64,000 nucleotides of DNA from Pseudodesulfovibrio senegalensis (GTDB lineage Bacteria; Desulfobacterota; Desulfovibrionia; Desulfovibrionales; Desulfovibrionaceae). A program made the position numbers and the translations under genes. Under the pieces are notes generated by a model, which did no database searches, had not been told where the DNA came from, and was given only the letters and a program-made list of their open reading frames with translations. The stretch is from contig NZ_WAIE01000002.1 in assembly GCF_008830225.1 (NCBI RefSeq), positions 1 through 64,000 on the forward strand. Direction: 5' to 3'. How positions within the stretch are numbered: position 1 is the stretch's first letter; each line of letters begins with the position of its first letter. Below are positions 8,135-15,683 of this stretch, piece by piece.

Positions 8135-9397
8135 ATGCATCACGACTTCTTCACCATCATTGCAAGGGAAGCCTTTGAGGAACTGTTGCGCACGTTCCCG
8201 CCGTTGCCCACGGAGCGTGTCGGGCTGGACAGGGCCGAAGGGCGCATTCTGGCCGAACAGCTGCGCGCCGGGCATGACTGGCCGCTGTCACACCGCTCCT
8301 GCATGGACGGGTATGCGCTGGACGCGCGCGATGCGTTCGGGGCTTCCGAGCAGAATCCCGTATATCTGGACTGCGTGGGCGCGCCCCATGTGGACGAGAA
8401 TCCGGGCATGACGCTGGCCCCGGGCCAGTGCGTGCGCATAGCCACGGGCGGCAGCCTGCCAAAAGGAGCTGACGCCGTGGTCATGGTGGAGCACACCGTG
8501 TGCATGGATGACTGGGACGAGGACGCAGCCACCGGGACCATCGAGGTTCGCAAGGCCGCCGCGCCCGGACTCAACGTCATGCAGCGCGGCGAGGACGCCT
8601 TGGCCGGAGCAGTGGTGCTCGAACCCGGCACGCGGATCGGATTCCGTGAGGTCGGCCTCGGCGCGGCCCTCGGGTTCACGGAAATGGATGTTTTTTGCCG
8701 TCCGCGCGTGGGCATTCTTTCCACGGGTGACGAGCTGGTGGCTGTGGAGCATACTCCGCGCGTGGGGCAGGTGCGGGACGTGAACAGCCATACGCTGGCA
8801 CTGAGCGCCCGGCGCGCCGGGGCTTTGGTGCGCGGCTACGGCATTGTTCCCGACGATGCGCCCAGCCTTATCGCAACGGTGCAGCAGGCCGTGGCGGAAA
8901 ACGATCTGGTGCTGCTTTCGGGCGGCAGTTCCATCGGCGTGCGCGATCTGACCGTACAGGCCATCGAAGCACAGAATGATGCCGAAATCCTTGCCCACGG
9001 TGTGGCCATCAGTCCGGGAAAACCAACCATTCTCGGGCGGGCCGGTCAGACTCCGGTCATGGGCTTGCCCGGGCAGGTGGCCTCGGCACAGGTGGTCATG
9101 TTCTGTCTTGTGATGCCGTTCATCGGCCATTTGCAGGGGCAGGGCAACGCTTTCGATACGACCGTCCGACCGGTCCGACAGGCCATACTGGCCCGCAACG
9201 TGGCCTCAAAGCAGGGACGCGAGGATTACGTGCGCATTCGCTTCGAGGAGCGGCCCCACCAATTGCCGCTGGCCCATCCGGTGCTGGGCAAGTCCGGCCT
9301 GTTGCGCACCCTTGTGGACGCGCACGGACTCATGTCCGTACCTGCGGATGCAGAAGGTGTCTACAAAGATGCCTTGATTGATGTGTGGACCGTGTAA
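8135..9397 (+). CDS. moeA: molybdopterin molybdenumtransferase (MoeA family)
   Basis: The protein has 420 residues. MoeA inserts molybdate (or tungstate in some relatives) into adenylylated molybdopterin to make the active cofactor. Domain order is typical: an N-terminal linker region with SHRSCMDGYALDARDA, the central MPT-binding part with VGILSTGDELV, then GGSSIGVRDLT and a C-terminal beta barrel. The usual PGNPVSA-type loop reads GLPGQVASAQVVMF, and the GGxSxGxxD loop is also altered, so this is a divergent member. The ATG at 8135 has no clear Shine-Dalgarno sequence, so the start is less certain than the family. Confidence 0.92.
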   Translation: MHHDFFTIIAREAFEELLRTFPPLPTERVGLDRAEGRILAEQLRAGHDWPLSHRSCMDGYALDARDAFGASEQNPVYLDCVGAPHVDENPGMTLAPGQCVRIATGGSLPKGADAVVMVEHTVCMDDWDEDAATGTIEVRKAAAPGLNVMQRGEDALAGAVVLEPGTRIGFREVGLGAALGFTEMDVFCRPRVGILSTGDELVAVEHTPRVGQVRDVNSHTLALSARRAGALVRGYGIVPDDAPSLIATVQQAVAENDLVLLSGGSSIGVRDLTVQAIEAQNDAEILAHGVAISPGKPTILGRAGQTPVMGLPGQVASAQVVMFCLVMPFIGHLQGQGNAFDTTVRPVRQAILARNVASKQGREDYVRIRFEERPHQLPLAHPVLGKSGLLRTLVDAHGLMSVPADAEGVYKDALIDVWTV

Positions 9398-9430
9398 GTT
9401 GTCGTGATCATGCTATTTTGATTGTTCTGT

Positions 9431-10318
9431 CTATTGCTGTGCGGCGTAGTCCCGTATGCTCACGATCTTCCAGCCGTCCTTTTCCCGGCGCATGGTGAAC
9501 ACGCTGTCGTCCGGGATGGGAGTCATGTTTTCCTTCCAGATGACCAGATAGTGCCCGAAGCAGTGGACCACCGCCTGGCTGTCCTTGAAGCGCATGAGTC
9601 GGAATTGGAGGCTGTTCGTGTCGACGACGCTGCGGCGCATTATTTCAAAGGTTCCCCGCTGCATTTGCATCTGCTTGAAGACCTCGAATCCGAATTGTTC
9701 GTCTTCGTATTTTTCCTTGGGAATGTATTGCAGGAAGGCATCGTCCAGTGTGGTCTGGTAGGTGTAGAAATTGCGGATGACCTGTGCCAGTTCGCCCAGC
9801 GTACCCTTTTCCGGCATACCCTTGGGCGCGTTCACACCGCCCTGCAGCCGGATTTTCACCTCACTGACAGCAACGCTCATTTTCTGGGCGGGACTTTCCG
9901 GATAAATGGAATCCACTGTGATGGTTATTTCCCGTGTGGGCACGGTCCAGCATTCGATGACCTGCGGGCCGGCACAGTCCGCAAGTTCAAAGTGCTGTTC
10001 GCTGCCGTCCGAAAAGATGATCCGGCCCGTACGGATGCGGGCGAACCCTTGGAACTTGCCGCCCTGGTGTCCGTTGTAGATGGTCAGGTCGCGCAGGGCC
10101 ACCACCTCGGGAAAGCTGATGCGAAACCATGAGCCCACGCCGTTGTGCAGTTCGCTGGAGGCCCAGGCCGTGGCGGGGTCGTTGTCCAGCAGGTTTCCGG
10201 CCATGTACTTGCCCGAGAGAGTCGGGAGGAAGTGGGATACCGAGACTTCCAGTTCCATGGACCGGGCTGTTGCGGCGCTCAGGGCCACCAGCAGCAATGC
10301 GATGAAAAGACGTTTCAT
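9431..10318 (-). CDS. secreted protein with a discoidin/NADase-type glycan-binding domain
   Basis: The protein has 295 residues starting at the ATG at 10318, which gives a clean signal peptide (MKRLFIALLLVALSAATARS). Residues about 30-170 have the discoidin-like pattern AGNLLDNDPATAWASS, then GVGSWFRISF and LTIYNGHQGG, as in NADase-type glycan-binding domains. The C-terminal 110 residues end in VFTMRREKDGWKIVSIRDYA, which resembles an NTF2/SnoaL-like cone. It is probably periplasmic or surface exposed. It is the last gene of the minus-strand run below polA (68 bp gap). The function is unknown. Confidence 0.78.
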   Translation of the reverse strand: MKRLFIALLLVALSAATARSMELEVSVSHFLPTLSGKYMAGNLLDNDPATAWASSELHNGVGSWFRISFPEVVALRDLTIYNGHQGGKFQGFARIRTGRIIFSDGSEQHFELADCAGPQVIECWTVPTREITITVDSIYPESPAQKMSVAVSEVKIRLQGGVNAPKGMPEKGTLGELAQVIRNFYTYQTTLDDAFLQYIPKEKYEDEQFGFEVFKQMQMQRGTFEIMRRSVVDTNSLQFRLMRFKDSQAVVHCFGHYLVIWKENMTPIPDDSVFTMRREKDGWKIVSIRDYAAQQ

Positions 10319-10386
10319 GGTGCGGGTATACAGAAAAGCCTCGTGTTTGGCTTGTGTTTTTGTGCTGTTTTCCGGTTGCCGGGTTG

Positions 10387-13029
10387 TCAGTGGGCATCCG
10401 CCCATGTGCGGCCCGTGCCCATGTCCACCCTGAGGGGAACCGCCAGTTCGGTGACGTCCTGCATGATTTCGCGCAACCGTTTTGCTGCGGATTCGGTGGT
10501 CTGCACCGGGGATTCGATGAGCAGTTCGTCATGCACCTGCAGGATCATGCGCGCTCCCAGTTCACGGAGCCTTTCGTCATTGTGCGCCTTGATCATGGCC
10601 ATCTTGATGATGTCCGCTGCCGAGCCCTGGATAACGGTATTGATGGCCTGCCGTTTAGCCTGCGAGGCTTCCATGTTGTTGCGCGAGTGCAGGTCCGGCA
10701 GCAGGCGGCGGCGTCCGGCCAGCGTGGTCACGAACCCGTTGTTGGTGGCGTCCTTCACCACCTGGTCGTAGAATTCCCGGAGCGTTGTCAGCTTGGCGAA
10801 ATAGCGCTCGATGAATTCCTTGGCCTGATTCATGGTGATCTTGAGCTCGCGGGCCAGTTTTTGCGGTCCCATGCCGTAGATGAGGCCGAAGTTGATGGTT
10901 TTGGCCCTGCGGCGTTCGTCGGCGGTGATGTCGGCGGCTGCCTTGTCTTCCAGCAGGGCGGCAGTGCGCGAATGGATGTCCTCGTCGTTGCGGAAGGCGT
11001 CCAGCAGTTCCGGGTCCTGCGAGCAGTGGGCCAGCACGCGCAGTTCGATCTGCGAATAGTCGGCGGCAGCCAGCAGCATGTTGGGCCCGGCCGTGAAGCA
11101 GGCGCGCATGCGTTTGCCCTGCGGTCCGCGAATGGGGATGTTCTGCAGGTTGGGCCGCGAACTGGAGAGCCTGCCCGTGGCCGTTGCCAACTGGTTGAAA
11201 TGCGTGTGGATGCGTCCATCCGGCCCGGCCAGCTTGGGCAGCGGTTCCAGATAGGTGGAGCGCAGTTTTTCCAGCATGCGGTATTCGAGGATTTTTTCCA
11301 CCACAGGATGCTGGGTGCGGATTTTTTCCAGCACCTGGTTTGCCGTGGAGAGCTGGCCCCCGGCGGTTTTGCCCGCGGGTTTGAGTTCCAGCTTGTCGAA
11401 CAGGATGTGGGCCATCTGCTGGCTGGAGCGGATGTTGAACGGTTCGCCGGCCATGTCCACGATGGTGCGGGTCAGACCGGCCAGCTGTTCGCTGACTTCG
11501 CCGAGATGTTTGGTGAAGGCTACGTCGTTGATGCAGATTCCGGCCTTTTCCATGCCTACCAATGCCGGGATGAGCGGAATCTCCAGCGTGCGCATCAGCT
11601 CTCCGAGGTGCGCGGCGTTCATCTGGGTGTTCATGCCCTGCATGTAGGCCAGCGCGGCCATTCCCTGCGCCTGCGGATGCAGGTCTTTGGCGGCCTCGTC
11701 AAATTGCGGTTTGCCGTCCTGATACAGGGACTGGCGCAAGCGTTCCCAGTTGTAATTGCGTTCTTCCGGGTCCATGAGGTAGGCGGCCAGACTCAGGTCG
11801 AACCACTGGTCCGAACGCACGGCCAGCCACGCGTCGTCTTCGCGCAGCAGTTCCTGCACGCTGGGCGTGGCTATTGTCTGCACCGGGGCCAGTGCCGAAG
11901 CCAGCTGTTCGGCCGGTCCGGCGTATCGGTATTCCTCGCCGTCGAGCCCCAGCAGAAAGACGTTTTCCTTGCGTACCAGCCCCACTTCGCGGTCTGTCAC
12001 GTCCGGCAGTTGGCCGAGGTCGTCCACGGCCGTGACCTTGATGGGGTCAGTGGCCACGGGCGCCACCACGCCCACGTCCAGCAGCATGCCCTGCATGGCG
12101 TTGCCGGATGTTTTGGAGGCGGCTTTGGTTTTCGTGGGCGAGCTGTTGCCTTGCGGGGCCGGGATGGAACGCATGAGCCCCCGCAGTTCGTAGGTTTCCA
12201 GAAAATCGCGCAAGCCCTGCGCATCCATGGCGGACACCTTGAATTCGTCCATGGCCTGCGGGCAGCAGTCCAGACGCATGCGGGTCAGCTTGCGGTACAG
12301 GAAAATGTTGTCCAGTTCGGGTTCGACCTTTTCGCGCAACTTGGGCGGCAGGGTTTCGTAACCGTCGCGGATGGCTTCCAGCGTGGGCAGTTCGGCCATG
12401 ATCTTTCTGGCCGTGACCGGCCCCACCTTGGGAATGCCGGGGATGTTGTCCGCGGAATCGCCGATGAGCGCCTGAAAGTCCGGCCATTGCTGCGGGGCCA
12501 GGCCTTCCTCTTCGGTAAAGCTTTCCAGCGAGGTGAGCTTTTCCTTGCGCCCGGACTGGCTGAGCATGAACACGTTGGTGTCAAGGCACTGCTTGAGGTC
12601 TTTGTCCGAGCCCACGATGATCACGGGGCGCTCGTTCTTGAAGCGGTGCGTCAGCGAGGCGATGCAGTCGTCCGCTTCCACGCCGTCGGAAACCAGCAGG
12701 CGCAGCCCCATGAGCTGCACGGCCTCGCGCACCGGGTCGATCTGCTGGGCCAGCGCTTCGGGCATGGGCGGGCGGTTGGCCTTGTATTGGTCGTACAGTT
12801 CGTTGCGGAATGTCGGCGGCCTGCCGTCCATGATGAATCCCACATGGCTGGGAGATTCCTTCTTGAGCAGGTTCAGCAGCGAGCGGATGGTGGTGTTGAT
12901 GGCGTTGGTGGGGAATCCGTCGGCCCGTTTGAGGTCGGCGCGCGCATAGAACGCGCGGTAGAAGAGCGCGGTTCCGTCGATGAGAAAGATCGGTTCCCGA
13001 TCGAGATTCAGTTCTTGCTTGAGGGACAT
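10387..13029 (-). CDS. polA: DNA polymerase I
   Basis: The protein has 880 residues. An N-terminal 5' nuclease (FEN-type) domain begins IFLIDGTALFYRAFYARADL and includes GDSADNIPGIPKVGP. The C-terminal family A polymerase carries motif A DYSQIELRVLAH, motif B RRAKTINFGLIYG and motif C QVHDELL. In the middle (about residues 310-480) I cannot find the DxE signature of an active 3'-5' proofreading exonuclease, so that domain is probably inactive, as in several bacterial Pol I enzymes. It fills Okazaki gaps and repair patches. It lies 27 bp after the DHH phosphoesterase gene. Confidence 0.97.
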   Translation of the reverse strand: MSLKQELNLDREPIFLIDGTALFYRAFYARADLKRADGFPTNAINTTIRSLLNLLKKESPSHVGFIMDGRPPTFRNELYDQYKANRPPMPEALAQQIDPVREAVQLMGLRLLVSDGVEADDCIASLTHRFKNERPVIIVGSDKDLKQCLDTNVFMLSQSGRKEKLTSLESFTEEEGLAPQQWPDFQALIGDSADNIPGIPKVGPVTARKIMAELPTLEAIRDGYETLPPKLREKVEPELDNIFLYRKLTRMRLDCCPQAMDEFKVSAMDAQGLRDFLETYELRGLMRSIPAPQGNSSPTKTKAASKTSGNAMQGMLLDVGVVAPVATDPIKVTAVDDLGQLPDVTDREVGLVRKENVFLLGLDGEEYRYAGPAEQLASALAPVQTIATPSVQELLREDDAWLAVRSDQWFDLSLAAYLMDPEERNYNWERLRQSLYQDGKPQFDEAAKDLHPQAQGMAALAYMQGMNTQMNAAHLGELMRTLEIPLIPALVGMEKAGICINDVAFTKHLGEVSEQLAGLTRTIVDMAGEPFNIRSSQQMAHILFDKLELKPAGKTAGGQLSTANQVLEKIRTQHPVVEKILEYRMLEKLRSTYLEPLPKLAGPDGRIHTHFNQLATATGRLSSSRPNLQNIPIRGPQGKRMRACFTAGPNMLLAAADYSQIELRVLAHCSQDPELLDAFRNDEDIHSRTAALLEDKAAADITADERRRAKTINFGLIYGMGPQKLARELKITMNQAKEFIERYFAKLTTLREFYDQVVKDATNNGFVTTLAGRRRLLPDLHSRNNMEASQAKRQAINTVIQGSAADIIKMAMIKAHNDERLRELGARMILQVHDELLIESPVQTTESAAKRLREIMQDVTELAVPLRVDMGTGRTWADAH

Positions 13030-13056
13030 GTGACTCGTGGCTTGTTTGCCGGGCGG

Positions 13057-14052
13057 CTAGATGCGCTTGATCACGCCCCGTTTGCCCTTGCCCAGTTTCT
13101 TGAGCATGAAGATTTCCGGGTCCTCGCCTTCCAGGGCCTCGATGTCCACCTCGGCCCGGGCCGCGCCCTTGTGGCCGCCTGCCGAGCCGAGATCGCCCAG
13201 CAGTGTGGAAGCGTATTTGCCCATGTCGCGGCGCAGGCCGTCGCCCCGGAAGATGACCACGAGCTTGTCGTTGTACACTCCGGAGACCACGAGCCACGGC
13301 ACGCCGTGGACCCGTGTGAAGAAGTCGGCCACGATGACGAGAATGTCCGGGTTCTCCACGTTGCCCGCATGGGCGAAGAGACCTTGTCCGATGCGCCTCA
13401 GGTTGTAGAAGGCGCGGGAAAAATAGCGCATCCAGTCCAGATGGAATTCACTGTTGCTGATGCGGTTGAGGAGCTTGGTGTCTGCGAATTTGTTCAGCCA
13501 TTTGAAGGCTGTCACGTCCGGGTCGATGAACTTGCGCTCGAAGCTGCGGGTGTCTGACTTGATGCCGTAGAGCAGGGCCGTGGCCAGCAGCTTTGCCGGG
13601 CGGATTTTGAGGTTGTAGAGATATTCGGTGAGCATGGTGCAGGTGGCGCCGTACTTGGGCCGGATGTCCAGAAACGGGGCTTGTGTGGGATGCTCGTCCA
13701 GTATGGGATGGTGGTCGATGATGATGTCGAAGTCGAAGTCCTGAAACTCCGGGTTGTGGTGGGGTTGGGAGTCCACCAGCGCGAATTTGTCGTACTGGGC
13801 CGCGAGGTTGGGTATCAGTTTGCGGGTGGGGATGCGCAGATAGCGGATCATGGCCAGGTTGTCCGGTCGCTTGATCTCGTTGATCTGCCCGATGCCCACG
13901 CTTGCCACGCGGCGGCTCATTATTCGTCGTAGCGCCAGCGCCGAACCCAGAGCATCCGGGTCCGCATTGATGACGATCAGCCAGTTCTCGTCTTTGTCAA
14001 AGCGGGCGAGCAGTGCTTCCATCTGCTCTTCAAGTTGCTTGAAAATTGCCAT
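13057..14052 (-). CDS. DHH-family phosphoesterase (NrnA-like)
   Basis: The protein has 331 residues with AAGG before the ATG. Metal-binding motifs of the DHH family are visible: NADPDALGSALAL near residue 30, LVDSQPHH, IIDHHP, and the DHHA1 glycine motif GSAGGHKGAAR near residue 290. Family members hydrolyse nanoRNA, pAp or cyclic dinucleotide products. Which of these applies here cannot be decided by eye. Only 1 bp separates it from the cobU stop codon, so the two are translationally linked, and polA follows. Confidence 0.9.
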   Translation of the reverse strand: MAIFKQLEEQMEALLARFDKDENWLIVINADPDALGSALALRRIMSRRVASVGIGQINEIKRPDNLAMIRYLRIPTRKLIPNLAAQYDKFALVDSQPHHNPEFQDFDFDIIIDHHPILDEHPTQAPFLDIRPKYGATCTMLTEYLYNLKIRPAKLLATALLYGIKSDTRSFERKFIDPDVTAFKWLNKFADTKLLNRISNSEFHLDWMRYFSRAFYNLRRIGQGLFAHAGNVENPDILVIVADFFTRVHGVPWLVVSGVYNDKLVVIFRGDGLRRDMGKYASTLLGDLGSAGGHKGAARAEVDIEALEGEDPEIFMLKKLGKGKRGVIKRI

Positions 14053-14053
14053 T

Positions 14054-14563
14054 TTATACCTTTTTCAGGGTCAGCGGCAGCCCTGCCGCAACCATGAATA
14101 CCTGATGCGCAAGCTGCGCACAGGATTGGTTCAACGCGCCCAGGGCGCGAATGAAGGACCGGACTTCCCCGGACATGGGCAGGGGGCCGAGTCCGGCCTC
14201 GCAGGAAACCAGTATCAGGTCTCCGCCTTCCCACTCCTTCAGTTCATTGACAAAATCCCGGACAAGGTCTTGTTCGCTCCCCTGTTCGCGGGCGGCGAAC
14301 AGCCAGTAGTCGAGGCTGTCCACCAGTACGCACGAAAAATCAGCTTTAGCCTGTCTCAGGGCCTGAGGCAAGTCCAGCGAAACTTCCATGACCTCCAATT
14401 CCGGAGTTCTGGAAATTCGATGATCATTGATCTGGCGGCGGAATTCAAGGTCTTTTGCCTTGCCCGTGGCAATGAACAGACCCGGTTTTTCCTGTTTTTC
14501 GAGCAAATTCAAGGCAAAACCGGATTTTCCCGATTTGTTTCCACCGAGTATCAGCGTAATCAT
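14054..14563 (-). CDS. cobU: adenosylcobinamide kinase / adenosylcobinamide-phosphate guanylyltransferase
   Basis: The protein has 169 residues, beginning MITLILGGNKSGKSGFAL, with the P-loop GGNKSGKS at residues 7-14. CobU phosphorylates adenosylcobinamide and then transfers GMP to give AdoCbi-GDP in nucleotide-loop assembly of cobamides. The conserved region after FRRQINDHRISR and VLVDSLDYWL matches the family. The length is slightly short of the usual 175-185. The start overlaps the upstream cbiR-like stop as ATGA, strong evidence for coupling of the two cobamide genes. Confidence 0.88.
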   Translation of the reverse strand: MITLILGGNKSGKSGFALNLLEKQEKPGLFIATGKAKDLEFRRQINDHRISRTPELEVMEVSLDLPQALRQAKADFSCVLVDSLDYWLFAAREQGSEQDLVRDFVNELKEWEGGDLILVSCEAGLGPLPMSGEVRSFIRALGALNQSCAQLAHQVFMVAAGLPLTLKKV

Positions 14564-15390
14564 GTGGATACCTTCCATTGTTCGAGCCAGTCCGCGAGCA
14601 ACCCAGCGGACTCCAGAAGCTTTGTTTCGTTGAATATTTCCAGCGTCATGCAACGCCGCGTTCCGTGGACGGCGTGCGTTTCCCAGCATTGCAGCCAGTG
14701 GCCCAGCATTTCCCGGCCCTGTTCGTCCAGCCGGGCAAGGGATTCGTGCCGTTCCCCCTGACCGGGCGCATAGATGTGCAGCATGTCCACGTTGTGCCAG
14801 ATGTTCGGCAACCGCAGCAGATGCTGCTGACCATGGTGCAGCATATGCCCCAGATCAAGGCAGATGCGGAATCCCGCATCTTGCGCCGCCTCCCAATGGT
14901 TCGCCAGATCGGTTTCATGCACGTTTTCCAGCAATATGAGGCCCGGCGCCACGCCTGCGTCTCGGAACCGCGCAGCCAGCGGGGCCAGCAGGTCCGGCGA
15001 AACAGGCGGATGGAGCACATAGGCTCTGGGAGAGAGGTAGTCAACTTTTTCCAGCAGGCCGGCAATGGGTTTCCAGCCCGAATCAAGGCCGACGGTCCCC
15101 CCGTGCCCCCAGTTCAGGTCAAGGGGCAGGTGCACGTGCCAATCCACGTCCAGCCCGGCAAGGTCGGGCGCAAGGTCGGTTTCGTCATAATCAAGGCAGG
15201 CGCGGGCCTCGAACAGCAAAAGCGCGATTTCGGAAAAATGCGGGGCCAGCAGGCGCGCGTTGCCACAGACCGTGTCCGGAACCACAAAGGAGGGCGCGGC
15301 AACGGAAAATGGTGCCTGTTTCAGGCGTCCAAGGGCCTTGCGGGTGGCCGGATTCAGGGAGCGCAGGGTATTTGTTGCCTGTTTTTTCAT
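14560..15390 (-). CDS. cbiR: TIM-barrel protein, likely cobamide-remodelling hydrolase CbiR
   Basis: The protein has 276 residues with an AP-endonuclease 2/xylose-isomerase-like fold. Visible barrel strands carry metal-ligand-type residues: WHVHLPLDLNWGHGG, AYVLHPPV, LILLENVHETDL, ICLDLGHMLHHG, DMLHIYAPG and MTLEIFNETKLL. CbiR, characterised from Akkermansia, has this fold and cleaves the nucleotide loop of cobamides so they can be rebuilt with another lower ligand. The 4-bp overlap with cobU, a nucleotide-loop assembly enzyme, is the main reason for the call. Without that context it would be called a sugar phosphate isomerase/epimerase-like protein. Confidence 0.65.
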   Translation of the reverse strand: MKKQATNTLRSLNPATRKALGRLKQAPFSVAAPSFVVPDTVCGNARLLAPHFSEIALLLFEARACLDYDETDLAPDLAGLDVDWHVHLPLDLNWGHGGTVGLDSGWKPIAGLLEKVDYLSPRAYVLHPPVSPDLLAPLAARFRDAGVAPGLILLENVHETDLANHWEAAQDAGFRICLDLGHMLHHGQQHLLRLPNIWHNVDMLHIYAPGQGERHESLARLDEQGREMLGHWLQCWETHAVHGTRRCMTLEIFNETKLLESAGLLADWLEQWKVST

Positions 15391-15502
15391 GGTGCTGGTC
15401 AGAGCCTGTTGCGTTAGTGCTTATCTTTGCAGGGTTTTGCGGACAAGGCACATCTGTTGCACAGAACAGCTCAGTTTGTACGAAAACGACGGAGTCTTGA
15501 CC

Positions 15503-15646
15503 ATGACGGCATTTAAAGACACGGCTCGCCATATTCTCAACCCCCTGCATGTGTTCTGCAGATTGCGGCAGCTCGGCATGAGCGTTGCCACTGCTCGGGT
15601 CATGTGCCGGGTGTATGAATATTGCGTGTACCGCCTGGTTCTCTGA
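15503..15646 (+). CDS. 47-residue small protein
   Basis: The ATG at 15503 is preceded by GGAG about 8 nt upstream. The product starts MTAFKDTARHILNPLHVFC and is amphipathic, with the core NPLHVFCRLRQLGM and three Cys residues. The composition (NPLHVFCRLR..., CRVYEYCVYR) looks like a conserved small protein rather than random sequence, and I recall similar short proteins in Desulfovibrio without a known role. It sits alone on the plus strand between two minus-strand genes. The function is unknown. Confidence 0.55.
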   Translation: MTAFKDTARHILNPLHVFCRLRQLGMSVATARVMCRVYEYCVYRLVL

Positions 15647-15683
15647 TCCCGACCTTGCCCCCCCGTTGCAAAGCGGGCGGCGG

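Noticed and set aside
10354-13557. A plus-strand open frame of over 1000 codons opposite polA and the DHH gene
   Set aside because: It is an antisense shadow of polA. The composition (Gly, His, Val, Gln) is typical of the opposite-strand frame, and there is no ribosome site or family match.
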